Source: JBCDLI01 sp038745535
GTDB lineage: Bacteria > Pseudomonadota > Alphaproteobacteria > Rhizobiales > Rhizobiaceae
NCBI GenBank assembly: GCA_038745535.1
Contig: JBCDLI010000040.1
Location: 1-24,291 of the forward strand
Length of the DNA stretch: 24,291 nt
Direction: 5' to 3'
Below, one piece after another: positions 14,811 through 23,913 of this stretch. The position numbers and the translations under genes are program-made. Under the pieces are notes generated by a model. That model was not told where the DNA came from. It did no database searches and saw nothing but the letters and a program-made list of their open reading frames with translations. The stretch's first letter is position 1. Each line of letters opens with the position of its first letter.

Positions 14811-17800
14811 TCAACGAAACTCGAAGATTGACCGAAAAATACCGGGCGCGATAACCGATAGCGGATTGACCTGCACGTTTGGAGCTTTTGCGTCTCCCGA
14901 CAACCGGAAAGTCACACCGATCAGTCCGCGGTCGCGTCCATTTCCAAGAAATGCACCGAGTATGGGAATTTCGGCAAAAATCGTGTTGAGGCCATAGGCG
15001 GGCATAAACGTACCGGCCAAGTTCATACGATTGTTCGCATCGTAAGCGGTCCCGCGCAGTCGTAATCCCAGCAACGGACCGCGAAGGATCGCATCTTGAA
15101 GATCTAAAGCACCGTTCTGCATCGAGAGATTTGCTGACGCGACTTCAAAACGGACCTGGCTCGTGTCGATCTCGCGCCCGGTTACCTCCTCAAGACTTCC
15201 TTGGTTGCCCCCGCGGGTCGCTACAAGTCGCTCGAGGCGTGGTTCATTAAAGACCGCGAAGTCGGAAATTCGAGCCGTTCCTTGTACCGGCGTCGAGCCT
15301 CCTCCGCGAAGATTGACGTCGAGCACCCCACCCCGAACCTGCCCGTACAGATCAACAAAGGTGAGAATCTCACCAGCATCCAGCGCATTAATTGAGATGG
15401 ACCTGCCGCTCCCGATCCCATCAAGCGATACCGAAAATGGCAGGGTCGATTGCATCTGCCCGTTTATGCGCACACGCTGGGTACCTTCCGCGACTGTCGT
15501 TACCGATATTGCAACATTTCGAGCCGTTAAACCGCCAAAACCGACCACACGGGATACATTCCCGGAAATTGAAAGCGGTACGATGCCACCCCCGCCGGTG
15601 GCTGCCATCGAGGTTCGTGTTTGGCGTATGATCGAACGCGCATCTATCCGCCGACCGGTCACTTCGATTGTGTAGCCACTGCCGCTTCGTTCGATGAAGA
15701 GATCGAAATCGTCGCCTTCGACCAATGACACATTTCGAAGACGAGCTCGCAAAAGCCCCCCTTGATCAACGCGAATGCTGCCAGCTGCTCGGATTGTATT
15801 ACTGGTCAAAGTGAAATCATCAAGCAGCGTGCTGGCTCCATCGGGCACTATCGTAAAGGCGGCAGAAGCCTTGATCTCGCGGCCCTTTTTCGTCGGCAAC
15901 CACGGCACGCTAAGCACCGCATTGGTCAGATTTGCTTCAATCCGGTTTCGACCGCCTCCAAGGTCTGAGACGACGAGCGGTGTTGGTCCGGTGAGGACCG
16001 CTGCAAGACCGGGCGCTAATTTCTGACGATCCTCATCGTCCAAGGTGATTTCAATCCGCCTGTCTGCTTTAATATCTGAACCGGGAAATGGGATGACCAG
16101 CGCAAGGTCAGCATCCAGACCATCCATTAAGCCTTCGACGTCAACAATTGCTCGGCTTCGGTCGATTTGTACTGAACCATTGAGGCCGCGGAACGAACGG
16201 CCTTCGATTGGGACTGAAGAGCCCGCGTCAGCCACATCAAAATTAACGCTCCAGTCTGGACCACCATTTGCGCCGATGTCGTTGAGCGTAAACTCCATAT
16301 CGAGACGGCCACTGAGGTCACCGCTCAAGTTTGTGGGTGCAAACTCATAGAACCGTTGCGCGTTGATGGGCGGCCTTGTGATGAGTTCGCCAACCGCTCT
16401 GCTTGTGCCGGCAAAGTTGACCGACAATTGTGCAGGGATGTTACCGTCTGCGCCGCCTTCACCGATTTCGAGTTGCCCGTCGCTGACGTTGGTCGACAAT
16501 CCGTCACCAACAAAAAGTCTGCCTTCGTCGAAGCGAACAGTCGTTGTGCCGCGGTCAAACACAATGCGGCCTTTGGCTTGGCGCACAGGCGGCAACTGTC
16601 CCGCGATGTCGAAACGAACCCCCTCAACATCCAGCTCGACCCTGGTGTCTCCTGGTATGCGCTCACGCGTTTCCGGGTCAAAACGCCGGAGCGGTTCCAC
16701 AACGTCAAATTGCACATTCGTCGCAAAACCACCCGCTACATTGTTTATCACCCATCGGCGGGCGCCTCGTCCGATTGGAGCGGGCCACATTTTTTGAAGA
16801 GCGTAGACGCTTAGCCGTTCGCCGAAGATCTTTGCAGCTGTGACCGGGACCGTCGTTGAAAAATCAATCTCTCCGCGGCCTGTCAGAGCCCCTTGATCGG
16901 TTGAGACCTCAGCGTTGATGACATCCAAAAGACGGCTACCAAGGTCGAAAGTCCCACGGGCCCGTGCTGCAAAGGGGAGTGCGGCACCAACAGTATCAGA
17001 CGGTGCGAGCTGCCCGTCATTGGCGATTATCTCAAATTCAACTTTTCGGTTTTCTTCATTCGGACTTAACCGAACACCGCCCGATACGACAAAACGGGAT
17101 TGGCCCACTGTGGCAGTAGCCGGTCTGATGGAGATGGATTGATCACCAGAACGATGGCTCACACTTATCGGAACGCTCACTGGTAGAAAATCGCCTTTGG
17201 CTAATTTGAGAGGAAGAGTGCCGGTCTCGATCCGCAACTGCAGCGCGCTTTGTGTCGGCGTCGTTGCATTTAGAGACCCTGTGAAGCGAACATCTTGAAA
17301 GTCATTTGCAACGCCCGGTTCGCGATCTCCCGGATCGTTGGAAAACGCTCGTAGATAGCCGCGGACGGGAACGCGTATGGGGCCAGTCTCAATTGCTATT
17401 GAGGCCACATCATCGGTTCCGGGAACCGCGGTAATCAGGGCTGAAACAGGGATTTCCCGTGCTTTTTGATTATCGATTGCGGGCTGATGAATGCGCGTTG
17501 CGATATTAATCGCATCGCCAACCTCAACAGTCAGCGTCGAGAGGGTGCGCGGGACAACCCCGTTTTGGATAACCGATATCTCACCGACCGCGATTTCCGC
17601 ACCAAGGAACCGCCTTATGAGTTGATTTCGGACACTCCCTAAAGTCGCTGCGGCAAGGTTCTTGAGCCCATCAAGGTCGCGTGCGATTTCCAAGGGATCA
17701 ATCGGCGTACCACCACCCGGTAGTTCGGCCGAAATTAGATCGGCGCTGAGTGCCGTAACTTTCGGATCACGTCTGATGAGGCTTATGGCCCCGAATGTGA

Positions 17801-18194
17801 CAGCAACATTCGTTACGCCGATCGCGGCCTCACCGTCACGACGGGATGCTGTAATCTGCGGGTAGGACACGCCAACGGCTGCAGGCAGATTGAAGGCAAA
17901 TGTTGGATTTGTCGTCTCGATATTCCAGTCATCGGGCGCACTGGATTGAATGACGCCTTCCGCGATACGACTGAGGAACGGTGTGAGGAGACTTGGCGCA
18001 AACAATAGCGCTCCAAATGGCAAGACCACCACCAGCGCCAACAGCGCGAAGACCGTATTTCGACCGCGTCGCTTTCGGTGGACCGGGGCTCGAACCCTGC
18101 CAACCTTGCCTTGATGGGAAGGAAAACGGGAGAAATCGCTCGCGCTGGACCGCTTCTCTTCTGACCGCTTTGTGTTTTTGTTTTCGTTGCTCAC
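14811..18194 (-). CDS. Large AsmA-like envelope protein (DUF3971/AsmA C-terminal family)
   Basis: A 1127-residue protein with a charged cytoplasmic N-terminus rich in serine, lysine and arginine, one transmembrane helix at about 47-70 (TVFALLALVVVLPFGALLF), and then a very long periplasmic region of repeating beta-strand segments. The last 150 or so residues (from GREIDTSQVRFEVASANLSMQNGAL through LRLRGTAYDANNRMNLAGTFMPAYGLN) match the AsmA-like C-terminal domain. AsmA-type proteins such as YhdP and TamB form bridge-like grooves thought to carry phospholipids between inner and outer membranes. The start is GTG at 18194 with a weak ribosome site. It is convergent with tyrS and divergent from bcp. 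Function is inferred from family only. Confidence 0.9.
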   Translation of the reverse strand: MSNENKNTKRSEEKRSSASDFSRFPSHQGKVGRVRAPVHRKRRGRNTVFALLALVVVLPFGALLFAPSLLTPFLSRIAEGVIQSSAPDDWNIETTNPTFAFNLPAAVGVSYPQITASRRDGEAAIGVTNVAVTFGAISLIRRDPKVTALSADLISAELPGGGTPIDPLEIARDLDGLKNLAAATLGSVRNQLIRRFLGAEIAVGEISVIQNGVVPRTLSTLTVEVGDAINIATRIHQPAIDNQKAREIPVSALITAVPGTDDVASIAIETGPIRVPVRGYLRAFSNDPGDREPGVANDFQDVRFTGSLNATTPTQSALQLRIETGTLPLKLAKGDFLPVSVPISVSHRSGDQSISIRPATATVGQSRFVVSGGVRLSPNEENRKVEFEIIANDGQLAPSDTVGAALPFAARARGTFDLGSRLLDVINAEVSTDQGALTGRGEIDFSTTVPVTAAKIFGERLSVYALQKMWPAPIGRGARRWVINNVAGGFATNVQFDVVEPLRRFDPETRERIPGDTRVELDVEGVRFDIAGQLPPVRQAKGRIVFDRGTTTVRFDEGRLFVGDGLSTNVSDGQLEIGEGGADGNIPAQLSVNFAGTSRAVGELITRPPINAQRFYEFAPTNLSGDLSGRLDMEFTLNDIGANGGPDWSVNFDVADAGSSVPIEGRSFRGLNGSVQIDRSRAIVDVEGLMDGLDADLALVIPFPGSDIKADRRIEITLDDEDRQKLAPGLAAVLTGPTPLVVSDLGGGRNRIEANLTNAVLSVPWLPTKKGREIKASAAFTIVPDGASTLLDDFTLTSNTIRAAGSIRVDQGGLLRARLRNVSLVEGDDFDLFIERSGSGYTIEVTGRRIDARSIIRQTRTSMAATGGGGIVPLSISGNVSRVVGFGGLTARNVAISVTTVAEGTQRVRINGQMQSTLPFSVSLDGIGSGRSISINALDAGEILTFVDLYGQVRGGVLDVNLRGGGSTPVQGTARISDFAVFNEPRLERLVATRGGNQGSLEEVTGREIDTSQVRFEVASANLSMQNGALDLQDAILRGPLLGLRLRGTAYDANNRMNLAGTFMPAYGLNTIFAEIPILGAFLGNGRDRGLIGVTFRLSGDAKAPNVQVNPLSVIAPGIFRSIFEFR

Positions 18195-18291
18195 TGGCGG
18201 TCTGGAATCAGGTGGACCTTCGTTGGTGGCGTTATATATGCCGATGCTCTTTCACGCATCACTTCAAACGTAGACGCTTTAGGACAAAACA

Positions 18292-18759
18292 ATGAGCACA
18301 GTTACTGTTGGCGAGACCGCGCCCGATTTTCAGTTACCGACCGACCAAGGCGAAGACGTGACGCTTAGCGATTTACGCGGGCAGAAAGTGGTCCTGTTCT
18401 TTTACCCGAAGGACAACACAAGCGGATGCACAAAAGAAGCGGTTGGCTTTTCCGAGACGCTCGATGAATTCAAAGCCGCAAACACAGTGGTCATCGGGCT
18501 TTCTCCGGATGGCGTCAAAAGCCATGCGAAATTCCGCGAAAAGCAGGAGTTGACCGTGGCTTTGGTCGCGGACGAAGAGCACGTGGCACTTCAGGCATAC
18601 GATGTCTGGAAGGAGAAAAGCATGTACGGCAAAAAGTATATGGGTGTCGAGCGCTCAACTTTTCTCATCGATGCGGACGGCAAAATTTCCCAAGAATGGC
18701 GAAAGGTGAAAGTACCGGGTCACGTGGAAAAAGTCCTCGAAGCTGCAAAAGCTCTGTGA
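18292..18759 (+). CDS. bcp: Bcp-type peroxiredoxin (thiol peroxidase), 1-Cys form
   Basis: This 155-residue peroxiredoxin reduces hydrogen peroxide and organic hydroperoxides. The peroxidatic cysteine is C46 in NTSGCTKEAVGF. The resolving cysteine found five residues later in E. coli Bcp (C50 there) is valine 51 here, and the protein has no other cysteine, so it must use an external thiol for recycling. The rest of the family pattern is intact (FFYPKD, IGLSPDGVKSHAKF, ERSTFLID). AGGACA precedes the ATG. It overlaps the next gene by four bases, so the two are co-translated. Confidence 0.93.
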   Translation: MSTVTVGETAPDFQLPTDQGEDVTLSDLRGQKVVLFFYPKDNTSGCTKEAVGFSETLDEFKAANTVVIGLSPDGVKSHAKFREKQELTVALVADEEHVALQAYDVWKEKSMYGKKYMGVERSTFLIDADGKISQEWRKVKVPGHVEKVLEAAKAL

Positions 18760-19586
18760 GCACGCCGAAGTTGTCTGTCGTATCGCTCCGAAGTGCGTGC
18801 GTCGCTGCGTTGAACGAAGCTGATACGACAGAAAAGCGTCGGCTGACGCGACAAGCTTTCAAGCTCTGGAAATCGCGTGCGCTATCACTCACTGCACCGA
18901 CCGACGATGCTCCTCCGGCTCGCCCCGGCCGCCCTGTCAAACCAGAATTAGTGCATCCATCAAAGGTGAAGAAACGCGGTCTTGGAACCATGGCTGGCCG
19001 GGTTTCTCTTCTCCATGCGCTTGCTCACATCGAGCTCAATGCGATCGATCTTGCGCTCGACATTGTAGCGCGTTTCGCCACACAAAATGTACCACGGTCA
19101 TTTTTTGACAGCTGGATGAGCGTAGCTGACGACGAGGCTCGCCATTTTGGCCTGTTGGAAGCGCGTCTTGCAGAGCTCGGGGCTACGTATGGTGACATGC
19201 CTGCCCATGATGGGCTGTGGGAAGCGGCCACGGCGACCGAAAATGACCTGTTTGCGCGTCTAGCGATTGTTCCAATGGTTTTGGAAGCGCGTGGGCTCGA
19301 TGTCACGCCATCGATTGTAGAGAAGCTTCATGAGTTTGGAGACGCGAAGTCTGCCGCTATTCTCCAAGTGATCTACGAGGACGAAAAAACCCATGTGGCC
19401 GTCGGCGCAAAGTGGTTTCGCTTCTTCTGTGCTCGAAACGGTCTAAGACCGGACGAAACTTTCCATGATCTGGTACGGCGAAATTTTCGCGGTCAACTAA
19501 AGCCTCCCTTCAACGATAGAGCTCGTGCGGCGTCCGGCCTAACCCCTGGCTTTTATCGGTCATTATCAGCATCCTCACGGTTGTAG
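18756..19586 (+). CDS. Ferritin-like di-iron domain protein (DUF455)
   Basis: The protein of 276 residues has the DUF455 ferritin-like helical bundle. Probable metal ligands are seen in LHALAHIELNAIDLA (H87, H91, E93), ADDEARHF (E127, H130), VLEARGLD (E177) and YEDEKTHV (E208 or E210, H213), the spacing of a carboxylate di-iron site. I place the start at GTG 18756, which overlaps the bcp stop as GTGA; the open frame extends to 18696 inside bcp but that part is a shadow. The function of DUF455 is not established. The coupling with a peroxiredoxin hints at iron or redox handling. A 99-base gap with no clear terminator follows. Confidence 0.9.
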   Translation: MSTPKLSVVSLRSACVAALNEADTTEKRRLTRQAFKLWKSRALSLTAPTDDAPPARPGRPVKPELVHPSKVKKRGLGTMAGRVSLLHALAHIELNAIDLALDIVARFATQNVPRSFFDSWMSVADDEARHFGLLEARLAELGATYGDMPAHDGLWEAATATENDLFARLAIVPMVLEARGLDVTPSIVEKLHEFGDAKSAAILQVIYEDEKTHVAVGAKWFRFFCARNGLRPDETFHDLVRRNFRGQLKPPFNDRARAASGLTPGFYRSLSASSRL

Positions 19587-19685
19587 ACGCTGATCTAAGC
19601 TATCTGAAAGTGCACTGCTTAACGAAAAAATAAGTATATTCAGTAACCTTTGACCTCTGGGAGTTCTGGGTGCTGGGGAATCTGA

Positions 19686-20930
19686 GTGTCATCGCCTAAA
19701 GTATTTGGTACGCGTAATGAACCGCATACAATCATCATCGCTAAGGGCCAATCGGTCAGTCATTTCACTGTAAGGCCATGGGTATTAGCCTTCGCTGGCG
19801 CCATCGTCACAGCCATATGTTTTGGTTATCTTGCCGGGACCAGCTATCTGATTTTTCGCGACGACTTTATTAACGCAAGCATGGCTCGTCAGGCGCGTAT
19901 GCAGCACGCCTATGAGGACCGAATTTCAGAATTACGCAATCAAGTTGATCGTATCACTTCGCACCGCCTTCTTGACCAACAGGTTATGGAGACAAAACTC
20001 GCTGAGCTGATGACGCGTCAAAATGTTTTGGCCGAGCGCAGTTCGGTGGCTTCTTCGGTACTCGAACGGGCAGCGGGAGAAGGCCTAGGGACCTCTTCGC
20101 GAAGCTCCTTAGGAGGCATGCCAATACCCGTTGCTCGTCCCGGCGCAGAACGAGCTGAAGTGCTCGGCTTGGATACAATGACCACCGGGTCAATCGCCAG
20201 CGCCGCCGCTCCCGGCAAAATCGAACAGACCTTATCTGCGGTCACAAACAAGTTGCAGACACTGGAAGCCTCCCAAATTGCACATGTTACCAATTTGCGT
20301 CACGCGACCCTTGAGAAAGCAGAACAGCTTGCTGCGAAGGCACGCGCTTCTGGCCTATCGGTTAAGGCCGCAATGCCTGAGGAGACCGGTCTTGGCGGCC
20401 CATTGCTGCCCCCGCGCCCATCCGGCGTGTCAGAAGCATTTTCGCATGAAGTCGAGCGCCTAGACGCCGCGCTCGATGCTCTCGATAAGACGCGGGATCG
20501 GATCCGGGCATTCCCGATCGCCCATCCTGCTCCCGGTGAGTCAATGTCTAGTCGTTTTGGAAATCGCAGCGATCCTTTTACGAGACGCAAAGCGTTTCAC
20601 GCGGGTCTTGATTTCCGTACGCCGACCGGAACGCCGATCCTCGCAGCTGCCACGGGCAGAGTTGTGTTTTCTGGTCGCCGCGGTGGCTATGGGAAGCTTG
20701 TTGAGATTGAGCATGCCAACGGCTTATCCACTCGGTACGCCCACCTCAGCCGACTGAAAGTGAGAAAAGGCCAGCAGATTTCGGCCGGTCAGGTTGTTGG
20801 GGACGCTGGTAGTACAGGACGATCCACAGGCCCTCACCTGCACTACGAAGTGCGCCGCGGTGGAAAGCCTATAAATCCAATCAACTTCCTCAACGCTGGG
20901 ACCAAGCTAGCGGCTGATCTAAGAGACTAG
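19686..20930 (+). CDS. Membrane-anchored M23 (LytM-type) peptidoglycan endopeptidase
   Basis: The 414-residue protein has an N-terminal cytoplasmic stretch with the conserved FGTRNEPHTIIIAKG, one transmembrane helix at about 33-57, a coiled-coil-rich periplasmic region (about 65-130 and 185-275), and an M23 domain at about 285-405. The zinc site is complete: H305 and D309 in HAGLDF, and H384 and H386 in GPHLHYEV, with H353 in TRYAHL. It should therefore be an active endopeptidase for cell-wall cross-links and not a degenerate activator. The start is GTG at 19686 with GGGGAA upstream. It converges on recJ with 10 bases between. Confidence 0.94.
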   Translation: MSSPKVFGTRNEPHTIIIAKGQSVSHFTVRPWVLAFAGAIVTAICFGYLAGTSYLIFRDDFINASMARQARMQHAYEDRISELRNQVDRITSHRLLDQQVMETKLAELMTRQNVLAERSSVASSVLERAAGEGLGTSSRSSLGGMPIPVARPGAERAEVLGLDTMTTGSIASAAAPGKIEQTLSAVTNKLQTLEASQIAHVTNLRHATLEKAEQLAAKARASGLSVKAAMPEETGLGGPLLPPRPSGVSEAFSHEVERLDAALDALDKTRDRIRAFPIAHPAPGESMSSRFGNRSDPFTRRKAFHAGLDFRTPTGTPILAAATGRVVFSGRRGGYGKLVEIEHANGLSTRYAHLSRLKVRKGQQISAGQVVGDAGSTGRSTGPHLHYEVRRGGKPINPINFLNAGTKLAADLRD

Positions 20931-20940
20931 TCAGCGCGCT

Positions 20941-22722
20941 TTAAGTGCTAGCTGCGTCGAGAATCCTGAGCTGTGGTCGCGTCTCGCCTCGCCAAGTATT
21001 GGGCGACACGGTGCCCGCGATATGGATTGGTGCGCCTCCTACCGCATCGGTAAGAAATGAACCCAGTTCGCTATCGGCTGCGCCAAACGCCATAGCTTCC
21101 ACACGCCCACGGTCGTTTGAAGCAAGATCCACGCGCAGGTGATTTGAACCGACTGGTTTGACATGGGTCACGCGATGGGACGGTAGTGCAAAGACCGGTG
21201 TGGGATACGCGGAACCGAACGGTCCGCATCGGTCAAGCGTATCTAATAGCTCCACATTGACTGCTCTGGCGGTAATTGCGGCGTCTATTTTTAGTGATTG
21301 GGTGGCGACTAATCTTGAAATTGCTTCGCCCGCTTTTTCTTCGAAGAAAGCGCGAAGTGCGGGAAGTTTGTCGGATCGCGCTGTGAGCCCGGCTGCCATC
21401 GCGTGCCCGCCGCCTTTTTCCAAATGCCCAGCCTCGACGGCCTGCTGCACGAGTTTGCCGATATCGACGCCGTGAATCGATCGGGCGGACCCTTTGCATG
21501 TGCCATCGGGTTCAATGGCGATTGCAAAGGCCGGGCGATGAAAGGCGTCCTTCAACCGCGACGCGATGAGCCCTACGATGCCTGGATGCCAATTCGTGCT
21601 TGCTAGGACCAATAGCGACGGCGGATTTGCGCCCGAAAGCTCCACACTGGCCGTGGCCTTTGCCTCAGCGAGCATGTCGGCCTCCATCGCCTGGCGCTCG
21701 GCGTTAAGTTTGTCGAGCATGGCGGCGATGTCCTGCGCTCGATCAAGTTGCGTGGCTGCGAGAAGCTCTGCTCCGAGAGCCGCGTTTCCAATACGACCTC
21801 CAGCGTTAATCCTCGGCCCAAGCATGAAGCCAAAATGATGCGTGTTGATTGGACCCGAAAGGCGTGCTGCATCCGCAAGAGCGGCCATGCCAACATTGCT
21901 TCGCTGTCGCGCGACCAGTGTGCCCTTTTTTACAAATGCACGGTTGAGACCCTTTAAAGGTACCACATCACAGATCGTTGCCATGGCCACGAGGTCGAGC
22001 ATTGCCATTAAATCTGGAAGATTTTTTATACCCTGATTGCGCAAGATACGTTGGGTCGCGACGAGTGCCATGAAAACGACGCTAGCCGCGCAGAGGTATT
22101 CCAAACCCGAAATATCATCGTCGCGGTTTGGGTTCGCCACAGCTTCGATGAGCGGCAAGGCACCGCCGACTTGGTGGTGGTCGAGCACGATGCAATCGAC
22201 GCCTTTTGCCGTCGCCGCTTGCAGGGTCTTCGCGCTATTTGTTCCGCAGTCGACGAGTACGATCAGATCGTGGCTCGCGGAGAGTTCGGCGATGGCGGTG
22301 TCGTTTGGTCCATAGCCTTCGAAGATACGGTCGGGAATGTAGACCGTCGGCGTAATTTCGAAGTGGGAGAGGTAGCGCGTCAGCAACGCGCTCGACGCTG
22401 CCCCATCGACATCATAATCGCCGAATACAGCGATCCGTTGGCCCTTTTGGATTGCGTGTGCCAATCGACTTGCTGCTTTCGCCATGTCTGTGATCGTATC
22501 GGGGTCGGGCATCAAGTCCCGAATGGTGGGTTCCAGATGGGAAGCAGCCGTTTCCGATGTTACTCCGCGCGCGGCGAGGAGGCGTGCTGTGATTTCAGAC
22601 ACGCTGTGGGTCTGCCGAATATTCTCAGCCTGCCGGGTTTCCACGGTGCCAAGCCGCGAAACCCAAGCCTGCCCTTTCACCGATTTGCTGACATTGAGAA
22701 AGTTTGGCGGATTGGCTGACAT
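20941..22722 (-). CDS. recJ: Single-stranded-DNA-specific exonuclease RecJ
   Basis: RecJ degrades single-stranded DNA 5' to 3' in recombination and repair. The 593-residue product shows the DHH-family motifs: GDYDVDG (101-107), LVDCGTN (157-162), LDHHQVGG (180-187), ANPNRDD, the GPRINAGGR segment, and the DHHA1 part with GGGHAMAAGLT. A RecJ OB-fold and C-terminal region end the protein. It lies downstream of glpX in the same direction, in the hom-glpX-recJ order common in Rhizobiales. The 76-base gap to glpX may hold a weak terminator. Confidence 0.97.
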   Translation of the reverse strand: MSANPPNFLNVSKSVKGQAWVSRLGTVETRQAENIRQTHSVSEITARLLAARGVTSETAASHLEPTIRDLMPDPDTITDMAKAASRLAHAIQKGQRIAVFGDYDVDGAASSALLTRYLSHFEITPTVYIPDRIFEGYGPNDTAIAELSASHDLIVLVDCGTNSAKTLQAATAKGVDCIVLDHHQVGGALPLIEAVANPNRDDDISGLEYLCAASVVFMALVATQRILRNQGIKNLPDLMAMLDLVAMATICDVVPLKGLNRAFVKKGTLVARQRSNVGMAALADAARLSGPINTHHFGFMLGPRINAGGRIGNAALGAELLAATQLDRAQDIAAMLDKLNAERQAMEADMLAEAKATASVELSGANPPSLLVLASTNWHPGIVGLIASRLKDAFHRPAFAIAIEPDGTCKGSARSIHGVDIGKLVQQAVEAGHLEKGGGHAMAAGLTARSDKLPALRAFFEEKAGEAISRLVATQSLKIDAAITARAVNVELLDTLDRCGPFGSAYPTPVFALPSHRVTHVKPVGSNHLRVDLASNDRGRVEAMAFGAADSELGSFLTDAVGGAPIHIAGTVSPNTWRGETRPQLRILDAAST

Positions 22723-22742
22723 TCAGGACAGATCAAATGCGA

Positions 22743-22769
22743 AAGCCGCCACGTCAACCGCGGCGACTT
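22743..22769 (-). terminator. Weak hairpin between glpX and recJ
   Basis: On the minus strand AAGTCGCC pairs with GGCGGCTT (one G-T pair) around an 11-base loop, followed by TTCGCATTTG. The stem is good but the U-tract is poor, so it may only attenuate transcription from glpX into recJ. Confidence 0.35.
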
Positions 22770-22798
22770 CGAATGTTCATGGAAGCAAGCTGTTCTGC

Positions 22799-23794
22799 TT
22801 AGTCGAATTTTTCGAAATCGATGTGCTTGGCTTTGATTTCGCGCACTGTCTTCGACTGGGAGCGCATCACAATCGTCTCGGTCTGGATGAAACCTTTTCC
22901 GAATCGGACGCCTTCAAGCATATTGCCGTCGGTTACGCCGGTCGCCGCAAAGAGTACATCGCCGGATGCCATTTCTTCGTGGGTGTAGATTTTATTTGGG
23001 TCTTTGACGCCCATTTTCGCAGCCCGTGCGCGCTTTTCTTCCGTGTCGAGGATGAGACGACCCTGCATCTGCCCGCCGATACAGCGAAGCGCAGCAGACG
23101 CCAAAACGCCTTCCGGTGCGCCACCGCTGCCAAGATAAAGATCAATGCCGGTCTCTTCGGGATCGGTTGTGTCGATGATGCCTGCAACGTCACCGTCACC
23201 GATCAAACGAATAGAGGCACCTGTGTTTCGCACAGCTTCAATGAGCGCGGCATGGCGGGGACGATCGAGAATGCAGGTCGTCACTTCGCTGACGTCCACG
23301 CCTTTGGCTTTCGCGACTGCAAAGACATTGTCTTCCGGTGACGCTTCGATGTCGATCATGCCAAGTGGATAGCCCGGCCCGACCGCGATTTTATCCATAT
23401 AAACATCGGGTGCGTAGAGAAGCGTACCTTGCTCGGCGAGTGCGATGACGGCCAGTGAATTCGGCTGGTTTTTTGCGCAGAGCGTTGTACCTTCGAGCGG
23501 ATCGAGCGCGATGTCGACTTTCGGGCCGCCGCCGAGGCCGACCTTCTCGCCGATGTAGAGCATAGGCGCTTCGTCCCGTTCGCCTTCACCAATGACCACA
23601 GTGCCGTCAATGGGTAGGCTGTTGAGTTCGGCCCGCATGCCGTCAACGGCCATCTGATCGGCTGCTTTTTCATCACCGCGACCGCGCAAACGCGCCGCCT
23701 GTACCGCAGCACGTTCCGTGACGCGTGCGAGTTCAAGTGAAAGCTCTCGCGTGAGGCCACCTTCAGGCACTTCAATTCTTGTTTGCGCGTTCAT
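22799..23794 (-). CDS. glpX: Class II fructose-1,6-bisphosphatase
   Basis: The enzyme removes the 1-phosphate of fructose-1,6-bisphosphate in gluconeogenesis. Signatures are GEGERDEAPML (69-79), DPLEGTT (98-104) with the metal-binding aspartate and glutamate, YMDKIAVGP and LGSGGAPEGVL. I chose the ATG at 23794 (MNAQTRIEVPEGG, 331 residues) because AGGA lies seven bases upstream of it; the ATG at 23800 is only one base from that AGGA, and the frame extension to 23836 looks spurious. It follows hom in the same direction with about 120 bases between, and precedes recJ. Confidence 0.95.
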   Translation of the reverse strand: MNAQTRIEVPEGGLTRELSLELARVTERAAVQAARLRGRGDEKAADQMAVDGMRAELNSLPIDGTVVIGEGERDEAPMLYIGEKVGLGGGPKVDIALDPLEGTTLCAKNQPNSLAVIALAEQGTLLYAPDVYMDKIAVGPGYPLGMIDIEASPEDNVFAVAKAKGVDVSEVTTCILDRPRHAALIEAVRNTGASIRLIGDGDVAGIIDTTDPEETGIDLYLGSGGAPEGVLASAALRCIGGQMQGRLILDTEEKRARAAKMGVKDPNKIYTHEEMASGDVLFAATGVTDGNMLEGVRFGKGFIQTETIVMRSQSKTVREIKAKHIDFEKFD

Positions 23795-23913
23795 GTTCAT
23801 ATCCTGTCGTCCCGTTTTTTGTTCTGCACGAAACATATCTCGTCGGACTTTTGAACATGCAGACCCTTAGGTCGCGTAAACAAACCGATTTAGATGGCCC
23901 AAAGTCTAAGTGG

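Noticed and set aside
15163..15675. 170-codon plus-strand open frame within the AsmA-like gene
   Set aside because: It is antisense to a well-supported long gene, is rich in serine, proline and arginine as antisense frames are, and has no ribosome site or family match I recognise.
23795..23836. Longer N-terminus for GlpX
   Set aside because: An AGGA ribosome site is correctly spaced only for the ATG at 23794, where the conserved sequence begins.
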